Positions 13,231 through 25,100 of a stretch of 64,000 nucleotides of DNA are shown one piece after another. Position numbers and translations under genes: made by a program. Numbering within the stretch: the stretch's first letter is position 1; each line of letters opens with the position of its first letter. Origin of the DNA: Echinococcus granulosus (taxonomy: Eukaryota > Platyhelminthes > Cestoda > Cyclophyllidea > Taeniidae); the NCBI RefSeq assembly GCF_000524195.1, contig NW_020170415.1, forward strand, positions 186,001-250,000, in the 5' to 3' direction. The notes under the pieces were generated by a model. The model ran no database searches, was not told where the DNA came from, and worked only from the letters and a program-made list of their open reading frames with translations.

Positions 13231-14539
13231 CAAACAAACTTGCCCCAGCAAATAATTCATAGCGCAAAGTTTTGAAGATCACACAAACTCAACCATTGCC
13301 AAGCAATATCGGGAGTGTCCACTCGACGCCACCTTATAATATTGCCAAAAAACTCTCTGATTTTATACCGTTTTGAAGTAAGCACGAATTATTAGTCTAG
13401 CTTACTGCCACAGATGGGGAGGCAAAATCTCGCCCACCCTAGGTGCTCAGGGAAAACTAGGTACTTAAACCAGAAGGTAAGGCCTATGGGTAAGGAACAA
13501 GGTTAACCCCTTTTTTAGAATGATATTATAAATAGGCAGCCTCCTTCACCGTTATTTTTTGTCATATCACTGTAATTCTGGATATCATTGCAGATGCGTT
13601 GTAACTGCTCTCCAGGAAGAAATACAAGGAATACCATTTCATTGAATAGCGAGCACGTCGAACTTTGGCGTAAGGGCATCTTGCTGTAGGTTCGACGTCA
13701 CCGGTCCACCAAATGAATACATTCAACTCGACGGTAATGAGTGATTTCCAAATGGAGAATTGGTTAACTGACGGTGGTCTTTTTTTGAGTGGAACCAGAA
13801 TTGAGCAAAGGACTGCTAACCATCATTTACTTCCTATGCTAGGATTCTCAGAGCCAATTCGGATATTGTGAACTCCTCACTTCCTAATCAGATCTCTTGA
13901 AGTGAGAGAAGCACCCTCAACTTGATTCGCCTCTACCAACCTGGTGTCCACTATTCAATTCCTGCTCTCCAGCCCACATCAAAGTCTCAGACTATAGTAT
14001 CCCACGTACAAAAGGCGTCGTCTATTTGAGGACTGGACTGTTACGAAAGAAACGATCTAAGCTTTGATTTAACTTGCCTCTTCCGTATACTCTACACAAA
14101 TGCTTTAAGCCTAACGCACACCACGAGAGTGAACAACATTCCTGTGTTTAGCTGTCACAATGATTTCGAAGTCTTATTCATCTTATATGTCACCAGTTCC
14201 TTCTTGTTAGTTTATCTAAGGCTAATTTAATTACCACTTAATGAGTGAGTATCCTCGGACACGAAATGTCCAGTGCTATTTGCGAAAAATGCAATCCCAG
14301 GACCCCTATGATTGGAGCTGGAGACGAGAAGAACGGCATACGAAGCTTTAACGCTTTTCTCAACTAGATTCTGTGCTTTGCAATTCTTCATCCGCGGTGT
14401 AGACGAAAAAAAAGGACTTATCCAATCTTCCGTCTGTCAACTTATTACCAGTGTGCCTAGAAGGAACAACGACCACCACGGTCCACGGATAGTACTGGTC
14501 TAGAATATTCCAATACCCCTAACCGAAGTGGCATGGAAT
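13231..14539. other. Intergenic, nothing recognised
   Basis: No feature between the inverted TRIM fragment and the solo LTR at 14540. Confidence 0.55.
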
Positions 14540-14730
14540 AAACGCCAGCTCGCTTAGACCGGTTTTGGTTAAGGGGCCGCTTAGGTGCTCCGCCATTGTA
14601 CCTTCGCCGGCTGGACTGGCCTCCAACCCATGCCTGTAGCCCCGAGCCCTACTGCGTGTCGAATACACATATTCTACCCCCAGAATTGTGCCTTTTTTCA
14701 TCATCAGGGAAGTTTCTGGCGCTACAACAT
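14540..14730 (+). mobile_element. Solo LTR of a TRIM
   Basis: CTCCGCCATTGTACCTTCGC, GTAGCCCCGAGCCCTACT and CATCAGGGAAGTTTC, ending GGCGCTACA, follow the LTR order. The first 40 bases are poorly conserved and no internal sequence is attached. Confidence 0.68.
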
Positions 14731-15067
14731 CCTACATCTAATTTTGATACTGGCAGCAAGTGTGTTTAGATCAAAAGGTATTTCCATTTGAAACTAAGAA
14801 GTTAAAAGTCCAGAAACTTATAAATCACCACAGTTTATTTAAACCCTATGTATATATTAAAACCACTTGTTCAGGAAATGACAAGTTTACCATTTTGTCC
14901 TCCTGGTCGCAACTTTGTTTGGGATACGATAATAATTTGAATAGGGCTATCAAGGTGTTAGTTTTTTCCTGATTCCTCACCCTTTTATCGCAGCTAACCG
15001 CGCTTAAACAGATAACAGGATTTGTAGATATAAGGCCAAAGTATCTCTATCGCTAGTGAATGTAAAA

Positions 15068-15073
15068 TTTATT
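15068..15073 (-). promoter_or_regulatory. Polyadenylation signal of the 552-codon gene
   Basis: TTTATT on the plus strand reads AATAAA on the minus strand, about 67 bases after the stop codon at 15140. Confidence 0.5.
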
Positions 15074-15139
15074 ATATCTTTTAGCAAATTTCAAATAGTG
15101 AAAAGGGAAAGGTATCAACTCCTTTCAATCGGGCTTGAT

Positions 15140-16798
15140 TTAATACTTGAGATACCGGGCAGCGGTGAGTTGCGCAGTGAGGAACCAGCCGAGTGCGGAG
15201 TCCAGGTTCCTCGAACAGGCGTAGAGACTGGTGCTGTCCGGTGCGGTTATGTCTATGGCATACTGCAAAAAACCCGACTTGGGCACTTTTGAGTACACTT
15301 CCAAATCGCACTGAAAACGATCACAGATGGTACGAATCCGACGATCCTCGGTGTCTAAAAGGATCTTGGTCACCTGTGGCGACTCCTTCAAGTAGAAGCG
15401 AAAACGACTGGGCTGTCCGAAGGAAACGGACTTGAAACGCGGTGGATTCTTGGCCACCTTCTCCAAGGTGTCACTAAGAGGGCCGATCTGTTTTGTCAGA
15501 CCTCCACGAGCCGGAGAAGTAGGATTGGACCAACCGTTGCTGTTATTTACCACCCCAAAACCCATCAGACGTCGTCTTTCACCCTCCATCATTCCTGTCT
15601 TGAAAGCCCGCATTGAGTTGGCTCTGGAGAAGTGCGACATTCCTCGCATAGACCGATCATTCAAATTCGCCATACTGAATGCTGGAATCATGGGACCCGA
15701 ACGCGGTCCATAGAGCACTGGGCTGGTGAATTGTGGTACTGAATAGCATTGACACTGCAACTTGTAGGATGGTATGTACTCGGTGCTAGTGCACATTCTG
15801 CCGACGTTCATGGGCGCATAGGATTGATTGGATTGGTTTGTGTCAGGGATTAAAAAGTTGTCAGGACAACGTGGCATTGGGAAATACGGCGATGGGTTAC
15901 AAGTATCCGAGTAAAATTTGGGAAAAACTTGTGACTTCAGTGGTGGATTGAGCGATGAACTTCGACGCGACCGCGCTGGAAGCAAAATGGTGTCCATTGA
16001 CATAGCCAATGGGTTTCTTTTCTCTCCAAATCTCTCGTCACTTTGATGATCAAGGGAACCGTGCCATGATCGTGCTTTGCGAAGAACACAAGGCAGGGAC
16101 CCTTCCATCACCGATGGTGGTATAATTTCGGGTTTTTCAACAATCTGTACATGTTGTGTTCTATTAGTTGGTTGTGGTTGCATAAATGGCTCGAATACAT
16201 CCACAGGTGGCGGGGCTTGCCACATATCATCGCCTGATTCCAGCTTCGGTTGAGGTATACTTTGTTGAAAAGAAGCAAAATCGTTCATTTGTGGAGCTCC
16301 ATACATCCATCTGGGTGGCATTTGCCCCATTTTGGGCAAGTCAAAGTATAGTGGTTGTTTTGTTGTGAAAATACATGTTCCAGGCATAACTTCTAGGTAA
16401 GGCATTGTGGGGGATCGGTAAGAATCCTGTAAATGCATGAAGGGGTTGGATAGGCGACGATGCCTATCTTCAGAATGCCTAATGTGATGGTGATGGTGCT
16501 GGTGGTGCGACTTGGGGCTCAAAGCACCTCGCATAGGGGAAGTGATAGGTTTGAGTTCGATCTCCGTTATAGTTGATCGGTTTCGGAAGTGTGGTCTTGT
16601 CCCAACCTGAATTATTTTTGTTGAGTGGCGTACAGTTTGACGAGCCAAGTCTTGCGGACTGGGAGGAAGCAAAATTCCACATTGAATGGCCTTCTCCTCC
16701 CTCTGACGGAGCGCTTCTTTCCTGCGTTTTGACTTTACTGATCTGCGCTGCCCTGGGACCTGATCATGGTGTAGATCAGAGCCTTGCGTATTGCCCAT
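15140..16798 (-). CDS. Conserved-looking protein with N-myristoylation-type start and compact C-terminal domain
   Basis: A 552-codon intronless frame; family not recognised. The N-terminus MGNTQGS fits the PROSITE N-myristoylation pattern (Gly2, Gly6, Ser7). Basic residues follow (SKRRKEALRQREEK), so membrane attachment by lipid plus charge is possible. Residues 98-108 are His-rich. About 110-440 is rich in Pro, Ser, Met and Gln and looks disordered. Residues 452-552 look folded: FKSVSFGQPSRFRFYLKES, then alternating helix and strand patterns (VTKILLDTEDRRIRTICDRF, DLEVYS, YAIDITAPDS, ALGWFLTAQL). This order loosely resembles a KH-type fold, but there is no GxxG loop, so that is only a suggestion. 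A long uninterrupted frame with such structure is very unlikely to be chance. Confidence 0.85.
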   Translation of the reverse strand: MGNTQGSDLHHDQVPGQRRSVKSKRRKEALRQREEKAIQCGILLPPSPQDLARQTVRHSTKIIQVGTRPHFRNRSTITEIELKPITSPMRGALSPKSHHQHHHHHIRHSEDRHRRLSNPFMHLQDSYRSPTMPYLEVMPGTCIFTTKQPLYFDLPKMGQMPPRWMYGAPQMNDFASFQQSIPQPKLESGDDMWQAPPPVDVFEPFMQPQPTNRTQHVQIVEKPEIIPPSVMEGSLPCVLRKARSWHGSLDHQSDERFGEKRNPLAMSMDTILLPARSRRSSSLNPPLKSQVFPKFYSDTCNPSPYFPMPRCPDNFLIPDTNQSNQSYAPMNVGRMCTSTEYIPSYKLQCQCYSVPQFTSPVLYGPRSGPMIPAFSMANLNDRSMRGMSHFSRANSMRAFKTGMMEGERRRLMGFGVVNNSNGWSNPTSPARGGLTKQIGPLSDTLEKVAKNPPRFKSVSFGQPSRFRFYLKESPQVTKILLDTEDRRIRTICDRFQCDLEVYSKVPKSGFLQYAIDITAPDSTSLYACSRNLDSALGWFLTAQLTAARYLKY

Positions 16799-17559
16799 TT
16801 GAAAAGATGCAAAGAATGGCGTGTCAACTGCCTTATGGCATAAAAATCAATATGACAAAAATCGATAATCACTGGATTTTGAATTTTCGCAGAGGCAGCT
16901 GATAAGTGCCTTATAGGAAGATGGAGTCAAAAAAGAAAAGTTATTCCCTACAAGTTTTTTTTCCTGTACATTATCGATGGCAAAGAGAAACAAAACCACC
17001 GCGGAGGAGTCGGAAAATTGTGTATCCAGATGGTTTGTGTCTCTTCTCTCCACCAGATGGCATTCAATTGAATGGGGAGAGAGGTTTTTTACTGCGGTCG
17101 CATCGGTGTCATCATCTCCTCCTCTGGCGGAAAATACGGCAAACGTAAAGGGGAAAGAATTTAGTTTGATTAGAATTCTGCCGGAGTTGGCGAACAAATT
17201 ACTTCGATGTTGCAGATCCATAAAACCGTGTTTTTGGTCGGACTTATAAATAGCTGCACAGAGCTCAAAGTTAAGCTTGAACACGCAATTTACAATTCGG
17301 TTAGGTATTTTAGGCAATTTCGGCCACTGAATTGGACATTCGAGCGATTAAACTTATTTGAAATACCTAACATTGTCGTTGTGGTGTGATACATCATAGC
17401 AGGAAAGTAATTTTTCTCATTGTTTTAGGTAACATGTAAATTTGACCTTAAACTACATGCCGGAAAGATTATTCACCTCTCTGAGGCGTGTGGGGATGAT
17501 TGTAAACAAGTCAAAATGATATGATCTCTTGGGATATTACCTTTGAACTTGTTTATACT

Positions 17560-18068
17560 TCGCACTTGAAGGGTCAACTCTGCTTTTAGGCCTGTGTTCT
17601 TATGACTAGACATGGACATAGGAGATAGCTAACGCATTCCCCTTCCCCCACCACTGTACTCACAACAGGAGGAAGCTTTAGATGCAGTAGGGCTGTCGAA
17701 AGGGATCAGTAATTTGGCAGTCAGATATCTCCTACGTTGCAAGCAATTTTAATGAGTGACGCTGTGGTTCGCGGGTGTTTCTCTTACAGCATCGACTACG
17801 TTTGGAGGCCTATGCGAAAAGTTGGCCAAGGGAATAGCTGGGGATGACGCTTAAAAGAAGAGGGACTATGTAATGCTTGGATAATTGGGTTAGCTCTTTG
17901 TTTTGGTTTCACGGGGCCTTTAAGGGCGAAAGCATTGTACTTCTGCTGGGCGGCATGACCTGCGGGCCAGACCAGTAGCCTACTAGCCTTTCTCCTACGT
18001 GGGCAAACGTATTCTGCCATAGTATTATGACTTCTTTCGATTTCGGTAAAGGCTAGGGGCAATACATT
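17560..18068 (+). mobile_element. TRIM fragment: internal 3' part and 3' LTR
   Basis: CTGCTTTTAGGCC and TATGGACAT-type sequence near 17580-17620 match the middle of the 51187 element. The purine tract AAAAGAAGAGGGA leads into an LTR that begins TGTAATGC at 17869 and includes GGGCGGCATGACC and ATTATGACTTCTTTCG. The 5' half is absent. Confidence 0.72.
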
Positions 18069-18114
18069 TACCGATAAATTCGAAATCAAGTTAGGACCCT
18101 CTTCTGTTGAAGTC

Positions 18115-18300
18115 GAGAGGCGGAAGCTCTCCCTACTGTTAACAGGCTACTGATTGCTCCGCTATTATACCTCCACTGGGTGAGATGGCTTCTGGGTCAT
18201 GTTAGCTGACCCACCTAACCCTTCTGTAGGTCGACAATAAATAACCAACCAGAGTATTTTGTCTTCTTTTATCTTTGGGGAAGTCTTGGGGACTGTGCAC
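18115..18300 (+). mobile_element. Decayed LTR of a TRIM
   Basis: CTCCGCTATTATACCTCCAC, CCTTCTGTAGGTCGACAATA and GGGGAAGTCTTGGG match the LTR body in order and on the same strand as the LTR ending about 50 bases upstream. It may be a separate solo LTR or the end of a tandem element. Confidence 0.6.
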
Positions 18301-18734
18301 AAATTTACCTAAAAAATTGAGTATTTACACAACTTTTTTTGTCCTGTGGCTCTACTACATCCTCGTCGTCGATTTTTTTATCTCTAGTCTGAAAGAGCGG
18401 GCTTGTTCCACCTCACAAACGTCAGTACGGTCATGTTGTGCTGTAGGATCCCCCCGGTAAAACTGACAAATTTCCGTTTTGGCTAGATGGTGGAGGTGAT
18501 TAGCCTCATAAACCATGCCATTAAGCTGGACTTACGATGCACTATGCAGTGCGCTTTCCGTTTGCATTGCATTTCGGTTTGTAGTGTCACTTTTTGATGG
18601 CCATTCCCATCACCTCAAACAGCAAGGGCTAATTTTTTAAATTTGCACTCTTCATTTTTGTAGGATCACATTAGGGAGACTTTTAAACTAAAAGTTTTGG
18701 GGCTGTTTGTATTGCCCTCTATTTTTGTAACAAA

Positions 18735-18795
18735 AAGCTTGAGGTTCCGCTATCGTACTTCCGCTGGACTGCATACCTTCTGAGCCGTGCCGGGC
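18735..18795 (+). mobile_element. Short LTR fragment
   Basis: GCTATCGTACTTCCGCTGG and the following GCATACCTTCTGAGCC-type sequence match the LTR centre. Only about 60 bases remain, just upstream of the AK9-like pseudogene. Confidence 0.45.
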
Positions 18796-18841
18796 TGAAT
18801 CTCATTCCTACCCCATTCTCGCACACTATTCTTAGAGCTAT

Positions 18842-20010
18842 TTGCGTTCACAGCAAAAGAATCCTCCCAGGAGATGCTGGATGAGGAGGTCGAAGCTGAA
18901 ATCGAAGGATTTGAGGAAACTGGTGATCTGGAGTGCAACCCAGCTCTCGAAGAAGCTGATGAGGCGGAATTGGAGGAGTAAAAAGAAGAAAAAGAGGGGG
19001 AGGGAGGAGAGGGAGAGGAGGAAGTGGAAGGAGCTGAAGATGTACGTGTAGGCGCTTGATTGTAAGCGGACTTAATGTTCTCGATAATGACCGCTTTGTT
19101 GTTAGTTTGTAGCAACCACGATTCAGAATAACTAGTTAGACAACCACCAGCCTTCCTCTACATTTTTCTCCCTCCAGGAAAGCGAAGAGGAATAGGAAAT
19201 TGAAGCCGAGAAAATCAGAATAGGAGCCCGAATAGAAAACTTGGTCAGACGAGCTACTTTGCCCGGTTGCCTACCGCGATTATCATGGCTTAAAAATCCG
19301 GTGACTTCGAGCTTGTGGCCACCTACAAAGGTCTCTTACTACCTCGGCAGTAAAAAGGATATGGCAGAATTTATAGCCAATCCTGGAAAATATGTAAGCC
19401 GTGGTTATCAGCCTCTCTTAAAGGTGAGTTTGGCAGTTTTTCACCGCAATGAGAGTGTGGAATTTTAGAAGGGATCTTGTATAGCGCTGGTATTCGTTTC
19501 AACCACCTTCATTAAGAATTGCGTTGCTGGGACCACCAGGAACTGGAAAAACGCTTCATGGAAGTCAAATTGCAAGGCAGTTGAAGCTCATTCATGTGGG
19601 CTTTGACCAAATGCTTCAGGACGTGATGATGCGGAAACTGAAACACAGAATTGGTCCTAAAATACGAAGATGATAAGGAGATGCCGGTGAAGTAAGTAAG
19701 GGATATTCCTAGAGTTATCCTCCGTCCTGTCATTTTCCTTTATTTCACTGTTATGGGTTAGATGGTAGTCATAGCTTGGCGAGTACGGGCCATAGGGAGA
19801 AGTCGGTATCTCCATCTCTCTTTCCCTCCCCTTCGACAGGATGTCAAGCATGCAAACTACGCGGCATCACCGACTTATTACTTTACCTATTCTCGAAGAA
19901 GCTGTTGCCAAAGTACCATGGCAGTTAGAAAATCCCAAAGCAGCTGTTCAGGTGGCAGCCCAGTATCATGTCTCCTTTTGTCACCAGAGCTACATTAGTG
20001 ACAGCGAAAG
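18842..20010 (+). pseudogene. AK9: Adenylate kinase 9-like pseudogene
   Basis: AK9 proteins carry several adenylate/nucleoside-monophosphate kinase modules joined by acidic linkers. Fragments in order here: an acidic stretch at 18866-18981 (SQEMLDEEVEAEIEGFEE) ending in a stop; CPVAYRDYHGLKI (from 19260), then after a frame change GDFELVATYKG, then after another frame change YYLGSKKDMAEFIANPGKYV, followed by a GGTGAGT donor at 19422. Next is IALLGPPGTGKT with an intact Walker A (19530-19553), HGSQIARQLKLIHVGFDQML and then stops, while a shifted frame reads LKYEDDKEMPVK. A later piece is ILEEAVAKVPWQLENPKAAV (from about 19880). Intron-type donors remain, so this looks like a decayed genomic copy rather than a processed one. 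Family assignment rests on order and motifs; assembly error could add frameshifts but hardly all of them. Confidence 0.7.
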
Positions 20011-21159
20011 TGAGCCCCATCTTGAAGGATGACCGCCTTGATTTCCCATCCTGAAAGCTGAATCTTAACGTGCCGGAAGAAGGGCATAGGCTACGAATTG
20101 GAAAATCTATAGCGTCTCTTAACAAAAGGCCGGAAAAAATGACTTTTACCTGCGGCAACTACCCCAGCACCTATTAATTGCCACCATACCTAGCCTTTTC
20201 CATTAACTCAAGCATCGCAGGCACACTTTTTTCCATTTGCACTCTTCTTTCTCGAATGATCACTGCGAGGACGCTGTTAAGTTTAAACTTTTGGGAGTTT
20301 GAGGAGATTTATGGACGGGTGCATTGCATACCCGCATGTATCGTGAATTCTACGCACTTCCATACGTAAATTGTCACACAATAAAGTTGGAGATTTTGTA
20401 CTTTTGTGTTATGCTGTTGAGAGTTAAAAGGCAACTCTACGCGATTAATTTAGTGGTGTATAACTTCGCATAAAAAATTTTCAAATTGCGTGAAGGCGTT
20501 TACATGAGCCCACCTGGGCTGATAAATATCAAAGGACCTCGTGCCGAAATGAGTTGGGAAAATGAATAAAATTCCTAATAAACTCTACTTAATGTCTCCT
20601 TTCTCTGCTCAAATTCGAAGTTAAATGTTATGCAATTTGAGAAAAGGTGGAGTGTAGCGTGGAGTGCGGTTTGGTTAAATTCTAAAGCCTTTGAATTTAG
20701 GTGGAGTTTTTATTTTGGTCACAACTCTGTCGAATCATTGGTCAAAAGTAAAGAAAAATTCGCCACTAAAACATGCCTTTTCAATGGCTACTGCAAATCT
20801 ACAATCGCCAAACCTACAGGGAGATTCGCACAGCGATAAAAGAGAAAATATCAAAGACAGTAATGTATACAATTTCCCTAAGGAACTTACATCTTCACGG
20901 GAATGTAATCACTTTGATTATAAAATGAAGGGCGTGGAGCTGTTATTATGGCTTTTGGAAGTCTCTTCCGAGGGGATCCGAAATTACTGATGCAGAAGCA
21001 GAAAATGTAGACTTTTAAGTTTATGCTAGGTGTAAATGAAGTGCTCAACTAGCGTTTTAGACTAAAAAAGGGTTAAAAAAGCACAAAATTGATTTGTAGT
21101 TTCCCATGTCTTCCCCGAAGTAAAAAGAATTAATAATAGTAGGGTCAAATATGCATTAA

Positions 21160-22135
21160 CTGTGTAAAGAAGGGCCAAAGAAGCTACTGCCGTGGCTCTT
21201 ATCCCATTCCATCCAGCTGAGGTACAATGGTGGAGCCTTCAGTGCCTGCGCAGCAAAAGCGTAGAGTTAAACAATCAATGCATTGCATGGCCCGCCTCTC
21301 CTCTTTGAAGCGTCGTCCCCGGCACTGCTCTTGGTCAACCCACCACGTCATCTATCAAAACGTAGTCGGTGCTATAAGAAATACGTTAACAAGCATACCA
21401 CAAGAGTCATCTACTTTGCATCCAACTGAGGTGATGTTTGAGCGTAACCTCACCGATACCCCGTGACAGCTTAAGTGGATCTGTATTGGGGAAGGTCGGA
21501 ATGTGCAGATCATCGGTAATTATAAGAACACTGACCTCAAGGCAGAGCCATTTCACGAGGGACGGTGTTTGACATTGTTTCATAGAAATAAAGTTTTGTG
21601 CCTACTTTTCCTGCCACTTTGTTCTCACTTCACTGCTGCCCAGCTCTGTGTTTATCCAGGCTCGATCCAGCCAGCAAAGAGGTGAAGGAGGTATCGCGTA
21701 TTCACTTCATTGACATCCTCATGTGCATGTACTGTAGGCAACTACGTAACGACTTTTTTCAGATGGTTCACGGCCACGTTTAGTGTCACTTTAGTCGCTA
21801 GTAGCATTTCTGCAGAACACAGGACTGGGGTGGTTGTGAAGGTAGACGTCAATTTCAACCCTTCCTTTAGGGGTAGTTACATTTTGTCCCATTAGGAATA
21901 GATGCCCTTCTTCCGTCAATTTGAGGTTTAGCATTCAGTAACGAAGCTTAAAGTATTTGTCCTTTAGGATCGGGTTTGCTATTCACTGCCGCCAATGTGG
22001 CGCGTCAAGACTTTCCTGAGGGCGAAAGAAGGCTTAATACCAGGGCGTTCTGTATTGTCGACGTATAGTAGGGCTAGGGACTAACAGCATGGCTTAAAGG
22101 CCATGCCGACTAGCGGAAGTAAAAAGGCGGAACTT
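21160..22135 (-). mobile_element. Near full-length TRIM, inverted
   Basis: Minus-strand orientation. The right-hand 5' LTR begins inside TGTGGCGCGTCAAGACTTTC at 21996 and has GCC(A/G)CCAA-type primer-site sequence just to its left. The internal part shows CTGCAGAACACAGGACTGG (shared with the other copies). The left side has the pyrimidine tract CCTCTCCTCTTT, the complement of the polypurine tract, and a 3' LTR with AGAGTTAAAC that is cut at its outer end. Confidence 0.78.
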
Positions 22136-25100
22136 TCAGTTCCCGCTAAACAAATAATCCGAATATTACAGATAAAAGAGAGGAGAAAGTCCTGGTGTTC
22201 CCAGGGTGTTGACAGAAGACGTGGAGTAGTGAGGTGCGCTTCCTGTCGGGTGCATTGACAATATACACAATGTGGTATCTTTCAAATTCGCATTTGATAT
22301 AAATTTCGTTTTCTTTCGCTTGAAGAAAAAGGATAACACTTTTGTTCACCCCTTTGTTTCCAGTTTGGAGGTGATCAGGGGGTTCAAACAATGATTTATT
22401 AACCTGCTAAATCACTGACAGATTCATTTTTTACTGTTGCTTAGCAGTCACAATTTAAATGACTCCGTGATTTTGCACACTTTTATTTATAACAGTAAAA
22501 TGGGGAAATGGTTATCTTATTTTAGAATAATGCTTCCTTTTATTTGGCCTGAAAGCATCACAAAATTTAGCCTAAGAGTAAGAGTGGACCAAAATTGTTT
22601 GCAATTTAATTGGACAAATATTTATTTCAAAGCCTTGCTCTACAGTCAACAGACCCTTCCTCGAAGACGGTTCTTTGTGGAGAATTCTTTTAGATTTTCC
22701 TGTTCTTCAATGTTTTGCGGTAGGTTATAATTCCCCCAAGTCCTCATTTTATTGTTCAATTTCCTGACTGCAAAAGCAGTTTACTTATCAGTCGTATAAG
22801 TAGCATTTGATCAGACGCACCTTCCTGATCTCATGCAACAAAATTGATTCCCTCTAAGGCTTCCCCAATTTGATTGTTGGGACAATGAATGCAATTAATC
22901 TAAAATGAAGCCTTTTTTAACAACTGACCGTGGTGCTTAGGTCAGCAAACCTCACCCTTGTCACCGCTCCACTTGAGAAAAGATGCACCGGAATCCCATT
23001 CCGCGATCGTCGAAGATCTGGATCACTTAGATCTGACATGTTTTAACGTTCTTAACAATCTGACAAGATCTGTTGACTTTGCAATGCATCATTTGAAACT
23101 CTTTAAGTACCTCCACAATTTGCCTTCACATCAAAAAGTTACCTTACTTTGGACATTATTATACAAACTTAGGCCGAAAATTGCATTCTGCGTTAAATTG
23201 ATGAATGGGATGAAGTGGTAAAACAGTTGGCTTTAGCACAATTCAGCAGTTCCCATGTTTCCCTTCGAGAAAAAACCATGTTTTCTTCCAAAACACCGAT
23301 GAAATTAGCTGATTTTTGCAGCCTGCTGCACACAAACATGCTCGTTCGTTTTAGAGAAATACCATCATCAGGTTAGCTCTTTCAATAGGTATCGGAATAA
23401 TTATGAATTGGGGGAGAGAATTTCTTTGTTTAAATGAACGAAGTGTCCGAGGCAAAATGCACAAGCACAATTGCGCGCTGGTACACAACTTCTTTCCTGC
23501 TCCACCACTTTCAGAAAGCAAAAAGGAAACAATCAGGAAGGAAAATCAGCTTTACTTTATGGCTATCTGGCTATTCTGGGGTCTATGAAATCCACGTACG
23601 TTAGCGCTCATTTGTGGCCGCAAGTTTTGCCCATCTCCTGTATGAAGAGGTCCCTGGTTAGAGCAGCACGCTTGACGGGAAATCAAAGTGCCTTGGAAGC
23701 GCCTCTTTGTTTGGGCAGATGTTTTCAAAGGTGACTGGAGACTTGAAGTGACAGCATGTTCGTTTCTAGGTAGTTCTGTAGGGCTTAAACAAAGTTTTAA
23801 AGAGGGGCTGGTAAGGTCCACAGCACAGCAATTGGTTACCTCGGTGAAGCCTTTTAGGTGTATGATGTAATTGCACCAAGTGTGAAAATAATTAGGAGTT
23901 TGGCAAGAATGCAATACAAAGACGGAAGACAGAGGTGGAGGTGAAGGTAAAATGGTGGTTTCGTGTTTCCAGAATTTAGATCATTAGCTGCGTGCAAGTC
24001 ATTCAGTTGTGGGGTCCGCAATAGCAACCGACACACACACGCACACAACAGCTGCTCTTTTTTCAGAAGCAGCAGCAGCAGAAATGCAGGGAAAAAAGCA
24101 ATCTTCCTCTTCCTCCTCCTCCTCCACCTCCAAAAATATCTCCCATTCGGACGAAGGCGTGCTTGTTAAACGAGTGCAACGCGTCTTCTCGCGTCAGTTG
24201 TCGCCTTAGCTCGCCTCCTCGCAGTGGCCACCTCGTCCGATGCCACGCATCGCGGTGCCAGTCTAACTACCCTTCAGTCCCCCCTCCTTCTAAAGGAGAA
24301 ATTAATGCTAAATGTGTCCCTTCCCCCCTCCCCCCTCCCTCTTCTCTCCATGGCAAGACAAATGACATTCCCCCTCACATTCCTTCCCACCGCACACACA
24401 CTCACACAGAGTGGAGATCCTTCATCCCTCATTGACACAAGAGACCTCTACTCTGGTTTTCGATACTAAAAAGTGGAAAAACAACATGACACCGATGGAG
24501 TGAAAACTGGGCGATTTTAGTAATTAAAACGAGTCATTTCACTCGAAGGCTATATGTGACCATTCACAGATATCGTCACGAGAAAAAACGGTAGGTATAA
24601 CAAATGTAAAAGGAACTCGACAGAGCTCTCAATTTGGTCTCGGGCAGGGCTTTCGATTTAGCCTACTTGTCGAAACATTATGTCATCATTTACATTCAAC
24701 GCCGAGTGCGTATCCGACTGTACGTTGATGCCATTGACTGGGTTGCCACTGGGCTCCCAAAGGAGGCCACGACCACTACACTCGGGAGGTTTTCATTGTT
24801 CCACAACTCCAGCTACCGATTTGACCAATTCAGTCACTAAAATATGCACTCGTCCTCATACTTTGAACACCTTACACTTACCCTTTATCCTAGTCTTGAC
24901 CAACCCGTCGGCGTAACACGGGTTTGTGGAACCGCCCATCAAGGATTTGTCCAATAGTAACTAGCGGATTTGGATAGGGAAATCGGAGCATCACTTTGTG
25001 TACAAAATGGCGAGGAAAATGTTAATGAATGTAAAGTTTTTAAACATTTATCTTAGAAGCTGTACTATTGATGGTAAATAAGCCCTCCCATCCGTAACGG

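Noticed and set aside
16847..17317. 156-codon open frame on the minus strand upstream of the 552-codon gene
   Set aside because: No domain-like sequence. It lies where the 5' UTR and promoter of that gene should be, and its length is within chance for this base composition.
18985..19035. Glu/Arg-rich reading of a purine tract
   Set aside because: Low-complexity purine repeat giving artificial charged frames. It probably belongs to the acidic linker of the AK9-like pseudogene.
22958..23221. 87-codon open frame on the plus strand
   Set aside because: Coding-like wording but no family, no clear exon borders and no partner exons.
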